This document shows, piece after piece, positions 1 through 9,716 of a DNA stretch of 64,000 nt. The stretch comes from an uncultured Sterolibacterium sp. (GTDB taxonomy: Bacteria > Pseudomonadota > Gammaproteobacteria > Burkholderiales > Rhodocyclaceae): NCBI GenBank assembly GCA_903832735.1, contig CAILCO010000041.1, forward strand, positions 60,316 to 124,315. The letters are read 5' to 3'. The notes beneath the pieces are model-generated. The model was not told the DNA's origin, ran no database searches, and saw only the letters and a list, made by a program, of their open reading frames with translations. Numbering within the stretch: the stretch's first letter is position 1; every line of letters starts with the position of its first letter. The translations under genes and the position numbers were made by a program.

Positions 1-1
1 C

Positions 2-439
2 AATGCCACCGAGATTCCCTACAAGGGCGGCATACTCGGCGTGCAGGACCTGATCGCGGGACATATCCAGTACATCTTCTCCGACTCGCTGCCGGCGATG
101 CAGTTCATCAAGAGCGGCCGGGCGCGGGCGCTGTGCGTCACCAGCGCCGAGCGCAGCCAGGTGCTGCCGGAAATACCGCCCTGCGCTGAAGCCGTACCCG
201 GCCTGGTGGCGCTGAACTGGTGGGGCGTGTTCATGCCCAAGGGAACGCCGAAGGCAATCACCGACAAATTCCACGCCGACATCGTCAAGGTGCTGCAGGA
301 CCCCGAGATCAAGAGCAAATTCGCCGGACTGGGCGTGGACGCGGTGAGCAGCACGCCGGAACAGTTCGCCGGCTTCATCCGCACCGAAACCACGAAGTAC
401 GCGAAACTGATCAAGGAAACCGGGATCAAGGCGGAATGA
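2..439 (+). CDS. Bug/TctC-family tripartite tricarboxylate receptor, C-terminal part
   Basis: The reading frame is open from base 2, so the gene starts outside the window and only about 145 C-terminal residues are visible. The segment carries the family pattern of the second lobe of Bug (Bordetella uptake gene) periplasmic receptors: an IPYKGG-like strand, a stretch around 'SAERSQVLPEIP' matching the usual 'PDVPTVAE' region, 'WWGVFMPKGTP', and a C-terminal helix ending near 'LIKETGIKAE'. Such receptors bind small carboxylates in the periplasm. It shares this fold with two complete genes further on (31096-32061 and 32150-33124). No membrane subunits are visible here. The substrate cannot be read from sequence. 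Confidence 0.85.
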   Translation, partial: NATEIPYKGGILGVQDLIAGHIQYIFSDSLPAMQFIKSGRARALCVTSAERSQVLPEIPPCAEAVPGLVALNWWGVFMPKGTPKAITDKFHADIVKVLQDPEIKSKFAGLGVDAVSSTPEQFAGFIRTETTKYAKLIKETGIKAE

Positions 440-464
440 TCCTCCGGGGCTGGGAGAACGATGC

Positions 465-498
465 CTGTCACGCAGTTGTCACATTGCCTGGCTAGAAT
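465..498 (+). promoter_or_regulatory. Pho box and -10 element upstream of pstS
   Basis: Two 7-base direct repeats, CTGTCAC (465-471) and TTGTCAC (476-482), are separated by 4 bases, which is the geometry of a PhoB binding box (consensus CTGTCAT-N4-CTGTCAY). Ten bases further lies TAGAAT (493-498), a 5/6 match to a -10 hexamer, with no -35 needed when PhoB recruits the polymerase. The gene behind it is the phosphate receptor pstS, so context and sequence agree. Binding by PhoB is inferred. Confidence 0.8.
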
Positions 499-532
499 CC
501 GCCGGTCTAGAAACCACCCTGTCGAGGTCAAT

Positions 533-1579
533 ATGATGTTCAAGCAGATCAAGCGTATTTCACTGCCCGTCGCGGCACTTTTCTCGGCCTTCGGCTTCGC
601 CCAGGTGCAGGCGGCCGAGATCACCGGCGCCGGCGCCACCTTCCCGGCGCCGATCTACGGCAAATGGGCCGAGGCCTACCAGAAGGCCACGGGTAACAAG
701 ATCAATTACCAGTCGATCGGCTCCGGCGGCGGCATCAAGCAGATCACCGCCAAGACCGTGGATTTCGGCGCCTCCGACATGCCCCTGACGCCTGCCGAGC
801 TCGACAAGGGTGGCTTGATGCAGTTTCCCGCGGTGATCGGCGGCGAAGTCATCGTGGTCAATATCGCCGGCGTCAAGCCGGGCGAGATGCGCCTGACGCC
901 GACCGTGCTGGCCGATATCTATCTCGGCAAGATCACCAAGTGGAACGACAAACTGATCGCCGATCTCAATCCCAAGCTCTCCCTGCCGGACCAGTTGATC
1001 GCCGTGGTGCGCCGCGCCGACGGTTCGGGCACGACCTTCATCTTCACCAACTACCTGTCCAAGGTCAGCCCCGAGTGGAAGCAGAAGGTCGGTGAAGGCA
1101 CCGCCGTGCAATGGCCGCTGGGCCTGGGCGGCAAGGGCAACGAGGGCGTCTCGGCCTTCGTTCAGCGCATTCCCGGCGCCATCGGCTACGTCGAGTATGC
1201 CTATTCCAAGCAGAACAAGATGACCTACACGCTGTTGCAGAACGCCGACGGCAACTATCCCCATCCCGACGACGTGAGCTTCAAGGTCGCCGCCGCCAAG
1301 GCCGACTGGACCAAGTCGGCATTCTACGAGATCCTCACCAACGAGCCGGGCAAGGATGCCTGGCCGATCACCGGCGCCACCTTCATCCTGATGCACAAGT
1401 CGCAGGACAAGCCGGCGCAAGCTGCGGAAGTGCTGAAGTTCTTCGATTGGGCCTACAAGAACGGCGGCAAGCTGGCCGACGAACTCGACTATGTCGCTTT
1501 GCCGGAGAGTCTGGTCAAGCTGATCCACAGCTCCTGGGTCAACATCAAGGATGCTTCCGGCAAGCCGGTCTATAAGTAA
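533..1579 (+). CDS. pstS: phosphate ABC transporter, periplasmic phosphate-binding protein PstS
   Basis: PstS captures inorganic phosphate in the periplasm and hands it to PstCA. The protein (348 aa, normal for the family) has a signal peptide ending around '[12 protein letters not shown]', then the characteristic '[14 protein letters not shown]' start of the mature protein, '[21 protein letters not shown]', and '[17 protein letters not shown]', which together form the phosphate pocket. I start at 533 rather than 461 because the longer frame would run through the Pho box and its -10 element; 536 is an equally possible ATG. It is the first gene of pstSCAB, behind a PhoB-type promoter and followed by an attenuator-like hairpin that should raise PstS above the membrane subunits. 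Confidence 0.96.
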   Translation: MMFKQIKRISLPVAALFSAFGFAQVQAAEITGAGATFPAPIYGKWAEAYQKATGNKINYQSIGSGGGIKQITAKTVDFGASDMPLTPAELDKGGLMQFPAVIGGEVIVVNIAGVKPGEMRLTPTVLADIYLGKITKWNDKLIADLNPKLSLPDQLIAVVRRADGSGTTFIFTNYLSKVSPEWKQKVGEGTAVQWPLGLGGKGNEGVSAFVQRIPGAIGYVEYAYSKQNKMTYTLLQNADGNYPHPDDVSFKVAAAKADWTKSAFYEILTNEPGKDAWPITGATFILMHKSQDKPAQAAEVLKFFDWAYKNGGKLADELDYVALPESLVKLIHSSWVNIKDASGKPVYK

Positions 1580-1594
1580 ATATTTTGAGCTATC

Positions 1595-1629
1595 ATCCGC
1601 GCCGGGCGAGCACGTCCGGCGCGGATTTT
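1595..1629 (+). terminator. attenuator-like hairpin between pstS and pstC
   Basis: An 11-bp perfect inverted repeat (1595-1605 pairing with 1616-1626, 10-base loop) is followed by a short T run (1626-1629). It lies just after the pstS stop and before pstC. Partial termination here would give more receptor than permease mRNA, as is common in receptor-first ABC operons. The T run is short, so read-through is expected. Confidence 0.7.
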
Positions 1630-1655
1630 CATCACCGTTAAGCTGACCGCGAATC

Positions 1656-2636
1656 ATGGCCGATAGCAGGACCAAGCCGAACTCGAATCTGGGTGCGAAT
1701 CTGGGTGCGAATCTGGGTGAGTGGATCTTTCACAACGTGACGCGTTTGTTCGCGCTGCTCACGCTGCTGCTCCTGGCCGGCATCATCGCTTCTTTGGTCT
1801 ATGGCGCGCTGCCGTCGCTGGCCAAGTTCGGCCCGAGTTTCCTCTGGAGCAGCGGCTGGAATCCGCCGATGGAAGAATTCGGCGGCCTGGTGCCGATCTA
1901 CGGCACCCTGGTGACCTCGCTGATCGCCCTCGCCATCGCGGTGCCGGTGTCCTTCGGCATTGCCCTGTTCCTCACCGAGTTGTCGCCGGCCTGGCTGCGC
2001 CGCCCGCTGGGCGTGGCCATAGAGCTGCTGGCGGGGATTCCGAGCATCGTCTACGGCATGTGGGGCCTGCTGGTTTTCGCGCCCCTGTTCGGCCAGTATA
2101 TCCAGCCCTTTCTCGCCGCCACGCTGGGCCGCATCCCCTTCCTGGGCCAGCTGTTTCAGGGCGCGCCTATGGGTATCGGCCTGCTTTCCGCCGGCGTGAT
2201 CCTCTCGATCATGATCATTCCCTTCATCGCTTCGGTGATGCGCGACGTGTTCGAGGTGACGCCGGCGATCCTGAAGGAATCGGCCTACGCCGTCGGCGCC
2301 ACCACCTGGGAGGTGGTCTGGAACGTGGTGCTGCCGTTCACCCGGGTCGGCGTCATCGGCGGCATCATGCTCGGCCTGGGCCGGGCGCTCGGCGAAACCA
2401 TGGCGGTGACTTTCGTGATCGGCAATTCCGACCAGCTCGACACCTCTTCCCTGTTCGCGGCCGGCAATTCCATCGCCTCGGCACTGGCCAACGAATTCAC
2501 TGAAGCAGTCTCGCCGATGCACACCTCGGCCCTGATCGAACTGGGTCTGGTGCTGTTCCTGATCACCTTCACCGTGCTGGTGTTCTCCAAACTGCTATTG
2601 ATGCAACTCGCCAGGCAGCAAGGGAAGAAGACCTGA
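1656..2636 (+). CDS. pstC: phosphate ABC transporter permease PstC
   Basis: PstC is one of the two inner-membrane channel subunits of the high-affinity phosphate importer. The 326-residue protein has about six hydrophobic segments, and the EAA-type cytoplasmic loop that contacts PstB is visible ('[22 protein letters not shown]' region, then '[18 protein letters not shown]'). The cytoplasmic N-terminus has an odd low-complexity patch, [12 protein letters not shown], encoded by three tandem 12-bp units (CGAATCTGGGTG, 1684-1719). It lies downstream of the pstS hairpin, and its stop is 2 bases from the pstA start. Confidence 0.95.
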   Translation: MADSRTKPNSNLGANLGANLGEWIFHNVTRLFALLTLLLLAGIIASLVYGALPSLAKFGPSFLWSSGWNPPMEEFGGLVPIYGTLVTSLIALAIAVPVSFGIALFLTELSPAWLRRPLGVAIELLAGIPSIVYGMWGLLVFAPLFGQYIQPFLAATLGRIPFLGQLFQGAPMGIGLLSAGVILSIMIIPFIASVMRDVFEVTPAILKESAYAVGATTWEVVWNVVLPFTRVGVIGGIMLGLGRALGETMAVTFVIGNSDQLDTSSLFAAGNSIASALANEFTEAVSPMHTSALIELGLVLFLITFTVLVFSKLLLMQLARQQGKKT

Positions 2637-2638
2637 TC

Positions 2639-3471
2639 ATGGACCTCCGGCTGCGGCGCAAGCTGACCAACATTGTCGCCCTGTTCCTGTCCATGCTGGC
2701 CGTGGCCTTCGGCCTGTTCTGGCTGTTCTGGATCTTGATCGATGTATTCAAGCTCGGCGTGAATGCCATCCAGTTGAGTCTGTTTACCCAGATGACGCCG
2801 CCGCCGGGCAGCGAAGGCGGCCTGCTCAACGCCATCGTCGGCAGCCTGGTCCAGGTCGGCCTCGCGACCCTGATCGGCACCCCGTTCGGCGTGCTCGCCG
2901 GCGTCTATCTGGCGGAATACGGCGGCCATACCTGGCTGGGTAAAACGACGCTGTTCATCAACGACATCCTGCTCTCGGCGCCGTCGATCGTCGTCGGCCT
3001 GTTCGTCTATGCCGTGTATGTCGCCCAGGTCGGCCACTTCTCGGCGTTCGCCGGCGTGCTCGCCCTGGCGCTCCTGGTCATCCCGGTGGTCATTAGAACC
3101 ACCGAGAACATGCTGGTGCTGGTGCCCGACAGTTTGCGCGAGGCGGTGTTCGCGCTGGGCACGCCGAAATGGAAAGTGATCACCAGAGTGACGCTGCGTG
3201 CTTCCATGGCCGGCATCGTCACCGGCATCCTGCTCGCCGTGGCGAGAGTCTCCGGCGAGACGGCGCCGTTGTTGTTCACCGCCTTGTCGAATCAGTTCTG
3301 GACGCTGGATCTCGACAAACCGATGGCGACCCTGCCGGTGACCATCTTCAAGTTCGCCATGAGTCCGTTCGCCGACTGGCAGCGGATGGCCTGGGCCGGC
3401 GTCTTCCTGATCACGCTCGGCGTGCTCGGCCTGAACATCCTGGCGCGCATCCTGTTCCGCCAGAAGCACTG

Positions 3472-3472
<1 letters not shown>
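2639..3472 (+). CDS. pstA: phosphate ABC transporter permease PstA
   Basis: Second membrane subunit of the Pst phosphate importer, 277 aa, with six hydrophobic stretches. The coupling loop is visible as '[25 protein letters not shown]', followed by '[21 protein letters not shown]', both typical of PstA. The end overlaps the start of pstB by one base (TGATG), which suggests coupled translation. Nothing appears to be missing. Confidence 0.95.
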
Positions 3473-4296
<824 letters not shown>

Positions 4297-4323
4297 GCCG
4301 GAAGCCAAAGCCAGACGGCTGAA

Positions 4324-4353
4324 TTGACCCGTCAGCCCGCCGGCCGGTATAAT
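4324..4353 (+). promoter_or_regulatory. sigma70-type promoter for tpiA
   Basis: TTGACC (4324-4329) and a perfect TATAAT (4348-4353) are separated by 18 bases. Transcription would start near 4360, about 25 bases before the tpiA ATG, whose ribosome binding site GGAG lies in between. This makes tpiA-secG independent of the phosphate operon upstream. Confidence 0.75.
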
Positions 4354-4383
4354 CGCCCGGTTTTTCTGCCGCGGAGTACGAAG

Positions 4384-5130
4384 ATGCGCGCCAAACTTGT
4401 CGCCGGCAACTGGAAGATGTATGGCAGCCTCGCTGCCAACCTGACGCTGCTCACGCGCATCAAGGATGGCGCGTCCGGCCGCCGGTGCGTGCTCGCCGTC
4501 TGCGTGCCTTTTCCTTATCTGGCCCAGGCCAGGTCCGCGCTGGCCGGAAGCAGCGTCGCCTGGGGCGGGCAGAATGTCGCCGAGCATGCCCAGGGTGCCT
4601 TTACCGGAGAGGTGTCGGGAGAGATGCTGGCGGAGTTCGGCTGTCGCTATGTTCTCGTCGGCCACTCGGAGCGCCGGGCGTTGTACGGCGAGAGCGATAG
4701 GACGGTGGCCGCCAAGTTCGTGCAGGCGCAGCGGGCAGGGCTGACGCCCATACTCTGCCTCGGCGAAACGCTGGCCGAGCGCGATGGTGGCATCACCGCC
4801 GCGGTCGTGACGCGGCAACTCGGCGCGGTGATCGATGCCACCGGCGTGGCCTCGCTGTCCCGCGCCGTGCTGGCCTATGAACCGGTGTGGGCGATCGGCA
4901 CCGGCAAGACGGCATCGCCGCAGCAGGCGCAAGACGTGCATGCCCTGATTCGCGCCCGTGTCGCCGAAAGCGATGCGGCGGTGGCGAGCGAACTGCAGAT
5001 ACTTTATGGCGGCAGCGTCAAGCCGGGCAACGCGCGGGAACTGTTCGCCATGCCCGACATCGACGGTGGACTGATAGGCGGCGCATCCCTGGTGGCCGAG
5101 GATTTTCTGGCGATTTGCGCCGCGGCCTGA
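4384..5130 (+). CDS. tpiA: triose-phosphate isomerase
   Basis: Interconverts dihydroxyacetone phosphate and glyceraldehyde 3-phosphate in glycolysis and gluconeogenesis. The 248-aa protein opens with the family hallmark 'KLVAGNWKM'. It has the active-site histidine in 'YVLVGHSERR', the catalytic glutamate in 'VLAYEPVWAIGTGKTAS', and the phosphate-binding 'ILYGGSVKPGNA' and 'GGLIGGASL'. The start is set at 4384 because the motif begins a few residues after it, a GGAG site precedes it, and the longer frame would start inside the promoter. The tpiA-secG pairing is usual in proteobacteria. Confidence 0.97.
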   Translation: MRAKLVAGNWKMYGSLAANLTLLTRIKDGASGRRCVLAVCVPFPYLAQARSALAGSSVAWGGQNVAEHAQGAFTGEVSGEMLAEFGCRYVLVGHSERRALYGESDRTVAAKFVQAQRAGLTPILCLGETLAERDGGITAAVVTRQLGAVIDATGVASLSRAVLAYEPVWAIGTGKTASPQQAQDVHALIRARVAESDAAVASELQILYGGSVKPGNARELFAMPDIDGGLIGGASLVAEDFLAICAAA

Positions 5131-5187
5131 TAATCATGCTTCAGAGGCATCCAGCCTGCTGAGGCCTTTTAAGACTTAAGGATAAAT

Positions 5188-5556
5188 ATGGACGGCATTC
5201 TTTTTCCCCTGGTGCTTTCGGTGCATCTCCTGGTCGGCCTTTCCGTCATCGGCCTGGTGTTGATTCAGCACGGCAAGGGTGCGGACATGGGCGCCGCGTT
5301 TGGCAGCGGCGCCTCGGGCAGCCTGTTCGGCGCTTCCGGTTCGGCCAACTTCATGTCCCGCACCACGGCTTGGTTCGCAGCCGTGTTCTTCGCCACCAGC
5401 CTGGGCCTGAGTTACATGGCCACCAATCGGCCCAAGGCCGCGGGCAGCGTCATGGATACGGTCAAGACGGAAACCGCGCCGGTTCCTGCCAAGACCGAAG
5501 TGCCCGCCACGGTGCCGGCTTCGGGGGGATCCCAGTCCAAGGACATCCCGAAGTAG
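5188..5556 (+). CDS. secG: preprotein translocase subunit SecG
   Basis: Small accessory subunit of the SecYEG channel. The 122-aa protein has two hydrophobic segments (about residues 5-25 and 55-75) separated by the conserved 'QHGKGADMGAAFGSGASGSLFG' loop, then a hydrophilic, Pro/Lys-rich tail of variable sequence. It follows tpiA at a 57-base distance. In most betaproteobacteria secG is followed at once by tRNA-Leu and nuoA; here an FNR-type box and the frd module intervene. Confidence 0.95.
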   Translation: MDGILFPLVLSVHLLVGLSVIGLVLIQHGKGADMGAAFGSGASGSLFGASGSANFMSRTTAWFAAVFFATSLGLSYMATNRPKAAGSVMDTVKTETAPVPAKTEVPATVPASGGSQSKDIPK

Positions 5557-5584
5557 GCTGTGGCTATCGCGCCCTGCCGACAGT

Positions 5585-5625
5585 TTGATATATGTCAAAT
5601 CAGCCGGGCGGTCCGGAAGTAACAT
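5585..5625 (+). promoter_or_regulatory. FNR/Anr-type box and -10 element in front of the frd module
   Basis: TTGAT-ATAT-GTCAA (5585-5598) matches the FNR/Anr consensus TTGAT-N4-ATCAA at 9 of 10 fixed positions. A weak -10 hexamer TAACAT (5620-5625) lies so that the box centre would fall near -41 from the start of transcription, the geometry of an FNR-activated class II promoter. The first gene behind it starts at 5687 and the operon ends in frdABCD, so activation without oxygen is the natural reading. Binding is inferred. Confidence 0.7.
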
Positions 5626-5686
5626 AGGCGTCAGATTCAGGCCCGATGCCTGTGCCTGACAAAACGACAGGGAGCCTTAGCCGCTT

Positions 5687-6451
5687 ATGAGCCCACCACC
5701 GCCACTCGCGCTGCGCGAGGAGATGCGCGAACAGCGTTTCTCCGCCATCTGGAAGAAGGATCTGCACGACATCTTCGTCGATGTGGCCCCCTACTACGAT
5801 CGCGCCAACTACGTTGCCAGCCTCGGCTTGTTCAATTGGTTCCGCAACAGTTCCATTGACCACATCACGACCGCGCCAGGCCAGCGCCTGCTCGACGTTT
5901 GCGCCGGCACCAATGCCGTCAGCATCGCCTTGCTGAAGCGTGAGCCGACCCTCAAGGTCAATGCCATCGACCGCAGCGCGGCGATGCAGACGGTGGGCCA
6001 GCAGCGCGCCCTGGCTGCCGGATTCCACATCGACAGCACGATCGGCGACGTGCATAAGCTGCCGTTTCCGGACAATCATTTCGATCTGGTCACGTTGCAA
6101 TACGCGACCCGGCATCTGCGCGTCAATGAGATTTTCAGCGAGATTCAGCGCGTACTCAAACCGGGCGGAAGCTTCCATCATTGCGACATGCTGCGTCCCG
6201 GCAATCCGCTCGTGGAGAAACTTTATTACGGTTATCTGCGCGGCTGCCTCGCGGTCACGGGTTTCCTGTTCAGGAGCGGTACCGCCGCCATGAATGCCAA
6301 GCGGTATTTCATCGACGTCCTGGAAGCCTTCTATTCGGCCGATGAACTGTCCGAAGTGCTGCGTCGCCAGGGTTTTGTCCGGGTCGAGGCGAAGACGCTC
6401 CTGGCCGGCATGATCGGATTTCACCGTGCGGTCAAACCCCAGCCCGGCTGA
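5687..6451 (+). CDS. UbiE/MenG-like class I methyltransferase with altered motif I
   Basis: A 254-aa protein that aligns by eye with UbiE/MenG quinone C-methyltransferases. It shows 'VDVAPYYDRANYVASLGLFNWFR' near the N-terminus, a Rossmann motif I region, 'LPFPDNHFDLVTLQYATRHL' in place of UbiE's '[20 protein letters not shown]', the motif 'EIQRVLKPGGSF', and a C-terminal 'LAGMIGFHRAVKP'. Motif I reads D70-VCAGTN rather than DLAGGTG, so the second glycine is Asn. It is the first gene behind an FNR-type box and leads into frdABCD. A role in making or modifying the low-potential quinone used by fumarate reductase is likely by context; it may be a paralogue of the housekeeping UbiE. The start could also be 5723. 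Confidence 0.75.
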   Translation: MSPPPPLALREEMREQRFSAIWKKDLHDIFVDVAPYYDRANYVASLGLFNWFRNSSIDHITTAPGQRLLDVCAGTNAVSIALLKREPTLKVNAIDRSAAMQTVGQQRALAAGFHIDSTIGDVHKLPFPDNHFDLVTLQYATRHLRVNEIFSEIQRVLKPGGSFHHCDMLRPGNPLVEKLYYGYLRGCLAVTGFLFRSGTAAMNAKRYFIDVLEAFYSADELSEVLRRQGFVRVEAKTLLAGMIGFHRAVKPQPG

Positions 6452-6493
6452 GATCATTCCAGCAGGCTGTTCCGGGGAGTCCCGGACGCCTTC

Positions 6494-7204
6494 ATGAATT
6501 CAGCGCAGGCCCTGGCCGCATGGAACCGCAAAATCCTGGAGGCATACAGCCGGCGCACCGTCGACGCCTTGCGCGCGATCCTGCCTTTGCGCCTGGCGCT
6601 GCCGCGCATCGAATCTTTTCTGGCGGAGAACGTCGCCAAGGAAGCGGAAAAAGATGCCATGCTGCTGCGCCGCGTCGCCGCGGCCCTGGCCGTTGGCGTG
6701 ACGCCGGGCGCGGAGATGAGCCAGCAGCTTCTGCTGGCGAGCAGGGAGGTCGATCGCAAGTTCCTGTCCCGGGTCAGCGACTTTCCGATCGGCATCGTGA
6801 TCCGCTACGAGGAAACCGAGCCGGTCCGGATGCGGCGCATCCAATGTCTGCAGGATGCCGCTTGCCGGATACTCGTTTCATGGCGCGCGCGCAGCGACGG
6901 CAGGGCGGTCATCCGTTCAGCCTATCCGCGCGCCGAATTCGAACGCCTGATTCACGATCTGCTGCGCCTCTATGCACTGGAAACTCAAACCCTGAGTCGT
7001 TCCCTGCGCCTGCCGGCCTTGCTCGTGCCGCTGCGTGAGCGTCTCGCGCAAGCGCTTTACGGCGTCATGAACGACGTGGCGCGTAGCCTGGCGATGGAAG
7101 TGACGGGCATCGTGTATCGCCCGGCGAAGTCGTCGGGCAGGGATGCAGTTGAGAAAATGGTTAGCCCCGCCGGTGAGCCGGCTCTTGGCATAGAGGAGAA
7201 GTAA
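6494..7204 (+). CDS. hypothetical protein coupled to frdA
   Basis: I do not recognise this 236-aa protein. It is mostly helical in character, Arg/Ala/Leu rich, with no signal peptide, no clear membrane segment and a single cysteine pattern that does not look metal-binding. A possible domain break lies near 'SDFPIGIVIRYEETEPVRMRR' (about residues 95-115). Its stop overlaps the frdA start (TAATG), so the two are translated together, and it sits in an operon with a UbiE-like methyltransferase and fumarate reductase. A role in assembly or quinone supply of the reductase is inference from position alone. Confidence 0.7.
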   Translation: MNSAQALAAWNRKILEAYSRRTVDALRAILPLRLALPRIESFLAENVAKEAEKDAMLLRRVAAALAVGVTPGAEMSQQLLLASREVDRKFLSRVSDFPIGIVIRYEETEPVRMRRIQCLQDAACRILVSWRARSDGRAVIRSAYPRAEFERLIHDLLRLYALETQTLSRSLRLPALLVPLRERLAQALYGVMNDVARSLAMEVTGIVYRPAKSSGRDAVEKMVSPAGEPALGIEEK

Positions 7205-8961
7205 TGGAGACGATTCAGGCAGATGTGGCCATCATCGGGGCGGGCGGGGCAGGTTTGCGAGCCGCGATCGCACTTGCCGAGGCTGATCCCAAGCTTCGCA
7301 TCGCCCTGGTCTCGAAAGTCTATCCGATGCGCAGCCATACCTGCGCCGCCGAGGGCGGCGCTGCCGGCGTGATCAAGCCCGACGACAGCATGGAGCAACA
7401 CTTCGAAGACACCGTGGGCGGCGGTGACTGGCTTTGCGACCAGGATGCGGTCGATTATCACATCCACGAGGCGCCCAAGGAACTACTCCAACTGGAGCAC
7501 TGGGGCTGCCCCTGGAATCGCGAAGCGGACGGTTCCGTGGCGGTGCGGCCGTTCGGCGGCATGAAGATCCAGCGCACTTGGTTCGCCGCAGACAAGTCCG
7601 GTTTTCATATCCTCCATACGTTGTTCCAGACCTCGCTGCAGTTTCCCAACATTACGCGCTACGACGAGTTTTTCGCCACCGATCTGCTGGTCGACGACGG
7701 ACGCTGCCAGGGCTTCACCGCGATCGAGATGCGCAGCGGCCAGATGCGCGCGTTCCGGGCCGGCGCGGTGATCATCGCCGGCGGCGGTGCCAGCCGGATG
7801 TTTCCGTTCAATACCAACGGCGCGATCAAGACCGGCGACGGCATGGCCATGGCCTACCGCGTCGGCGCCGCGTTGAAGGACATGGAATTCGTTCAGTACC
7901 ATCCTACCGGCCTGCCCAACACCGGGACGCTGCTCACCGAGGCCTGCCGTGGCGAAGGCGGCGTCCTCTACAACAAGGACAACTATCGTTTCCTCCAGGA
8001 CTACGGCATGGGCCCGGAGACGCCGGTCGGCAAACCGGAGTTGAAGACCATGGAACTCGGTCCGCGCGACCGGGTTTCACAGAGCATCTGGCACGAGATC
8101 CAGAAGGGCAGGGCGGTCAAGACGCCCTGGGGCGATTGCGTCTGGCTCGACTTGAGGCATATGGGCGAGAAGAAAATCAACGAGCGACTGCCTTTCGTGC
8201 GCGATATCTGCATCAGCTATCTGGGCATAGATCCGGTCAAGGAGATGGTGCCGATCCGCCCGGTGGTGCATTACATGATGGGCGGCATCCATACCAATAC
8301 CAAGGCGACGACGAGCGTGCCGGGACTGTTTGCCGCCGGCGAATGCGCCTGCGTCAGCATCAACGGCGCCAATCGCCTGGGCTCGAATTCCCTGGTGGAA
8401 ATCCTGGTCTTCGGCCACCGCGCCGCGCTGTCCGCTCTGGAGTTTGCGAAGAGCGTTGCTCCTGGCAATGATGCCGCACTAACGGCCCAGGCCGATGCCT
8501 CCCAGGCGAAGATCCGGGCACTGTTCCTGAGGACCCCGGGCAAGGAATCGATCGCCGGATTGCGCAAGGAAATGACCGATACCATGGAAGAGGGTTGCGG
8601 CATCTATCGTACCCAGGAAGGCATGGAAAAGACCTGCGCCAAGCTTTCGGAACTGCGCCGGCGTTACGCCGACGTGGCGCTCCACGACAAGACCAATGTC
8701 TACAACACCGATCTGCTCTCCGCGCTGGAACTGGGCTCGATGCTCGATTGCGCCGAAGCCGTTGCCATGAGCGGGCGCGAACGCCATGAATCGCGCGGCG
8801 CGCATCAGCGCATGGACTATCCCGAGCGCGATGACAGCAAGTATCTGAGGCATTCGATGGCCTACTACAACGGCCTCGAACCGCCGCGTATCGATTACCT
8901 CGATGTGGTGATCACGACTTCGCCGCCCGGTGTGCGCGATTACTCGGGAGCCAAGAAATGA
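7204..8961 (+). CDS. frdA: fumarate reductase flavoprotein subunit FrdA
   Basis: Catalytic subunit of membrane-bound quinol:fumarate reductase. The 585-aa protein tracks E. coli FrdA rather than SdhA over its whole length: N-terminal dinucleotide-binding 'VAIIGAGGAGLRAAIA', His45 in 'MRSHTCAAEGG' for covalent FAD, 'GGDWLCDQDAVDYHIHEAPKE', 'EFVQYHPTGLPNTG', 'LGPRDRVSQ' with the active-site arginine, and 'HYMMGGIHTN'. It is coupled to the gene before it by a TAATG overlap and to frdB by an ATGA overlap. With complex I encoded just downstream it would allow NADH-driven fumarate respiration. In some species such enzymes can also run as succinate dehydrogenase. Confidence 0.93.
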   Translation: METIQADVAIIGAGGAGLRAAIALAEADPKLRIALVSKVYPMRSHTCAAEGGAAGVIKPDDSMEQHFEDTVGGGDWLCDQDAVDYHIHEAPKELLQLEHWGCPWNREADGSVAVRPFGGMKIQRTWFAADKSGFHILHTLFQTSLQFPNITRYDEFFATDLLVDDGRCQGFTAIEMRSGQMRAFRAGAVIIAGGGASRMFPFNTNGAIKTGDGMAMAYRVGAALKDMEFVQYHPTGLPNTGTLLTEACRGEGGVLYNKDNYRFLQDYGMGPETPVGKPELKTMELGPRDRVSQSIWHEIQKGRAVKTPWGDCVWLDLRHMGEKKINERLPFVRDICISYLGIDPVKEMVPIRPVVHYMMGGIHTNTKATTSVPGLFAAGECACVSINGANRLGSNSLVEILVFGHRAALSALEFAKSVAPGNDAALTAQADASQAKIRALFLRTPGKESIAGLRKEMTDTMEEGCGIYRTQEGMEKTCAKLSELRRRYADVALHDKTNVYNTDLLSALELGSMLDCAEAVAMSGRERHESRGAHQRMDYPERDDSKYLRHSMAYYNGLEPPRIDYLDVVITTSPPGVRDYSGAKK

Positions 8962-9716
8962 CAGACAACAGAATGGCCATCCGCCAGGTCGAACTCGAGG
9001 TGTTGCGCTACAACCCGGAGACCGATCAGGAGCCGAAACTTCAGAAATTCACCGTCCCCTGTGTCAACGAATGGTGCGTGCTCGATGCCTTGAATTACCT
9101 CAAGGACAATCTCGATCCTACTCTTGCCTATCGCTGGTCCTGCCACATGCAGGTCTGCGGCAGTTGCGGCATGATGATCAACGGCGAGCCGAAGCTGGCC
9201 TGCAAGGCCATGCTCCGCGATTACAGCGGCGTGATCAGGGTCGAGCCCTTGTCGCACTTCCCGATCGAGCGCGACCTGGTCGCTGTTGCCGACGACTTCA
9301 TGGCCAAGTTGAAACGCGTCAAGCCCTACCTGATTCCGGGCGAGAAAAGGACGCTGGCCGACGGGGAATACAAGCAGACGCCGGCGCAACTCGAACGCTA
9401 CAAGAAGTATGCGATGTGCATCAATTGCATGTTGTGTTATGCCGCCTGTCCGGAGTACGGCCTGACCCCGAAATTCATCGGCCCGGGGGCGATTTCCCTG
9501 GCGCACCGCTACAACCAGGATTCCCGCGATGGCGGCCGCGACGAACGCCAGGAGGAAATCGCGACCAGTGAGGGCGTCTGGGAATGCACCTTTGTCGGCG
9601 CCTGCTCCGATGTCTGTCCCAAGCATGTCGATCCCGCCAGCGCCCTGCAACAGGTCAAGGTCGCGAGCACGGTCGATTGGTATCTCGAACACTTCATGTC
9701 ATGGGTGAAAAAATGA
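8958..9716 (+). CDS. frdB: fumarate reductase iron-sulfur subunit FrdB
   Basis: Carries electrons from the membrane subunits to FrdA. The 252-aa protein has the [2Fe-2S] ligands in 'CHMQVCGSCGMMINGEPKLAC', then two ferredoxin-like clusters in 'CINCMLCYAACPE' and 'CTFVGACSDVCPKHVDP'. All cysteines expected for the 2Fe, 4Fe and 3Fe centres are present. The closing 'KHVDPASALQQVKVAS' region matches E. coli FrdB closely. It overlaps frdA and frdC by 4 bases each. Confidence 0.93.
   Translation: MTDNRMAIRQVELEVLRYNPETDQEPKLQKFTVPCVNEWCVLDALNYLKDNLDPTLAYRWSCHMQVCGSCGMMINGEPKLACKAMLRDYSGVIRVEPLSHFPIERDLVAVADDFMAKLKRVKPYLIPGEKRTLADGEYKQTPAQLERYKKYAMCINCMLCYAACPEYGLTPKFIGPGAISLAHRYNQDSRDGGRDERQEEIATSEGVWECTFVGACSDVCPKHVDPASALQQVKVASTVDWYLEHFMSWVKK

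Noticed and set aside
560..1675. A 371-codon frame antisense to pstS
   Set aside because: Covers pstS and the attenuator hairpin; no domain is recognisable.
5687..6451. The frd-linked methyltransferase as RquA (rhodoquinone synthase)
   Set aside because: The sequence follows UbiE/MenG at both ends, and the RquA features I remember (a WWAYVHP-like N-terminal region) are missing. This is from memory, so a profile search should settle it.
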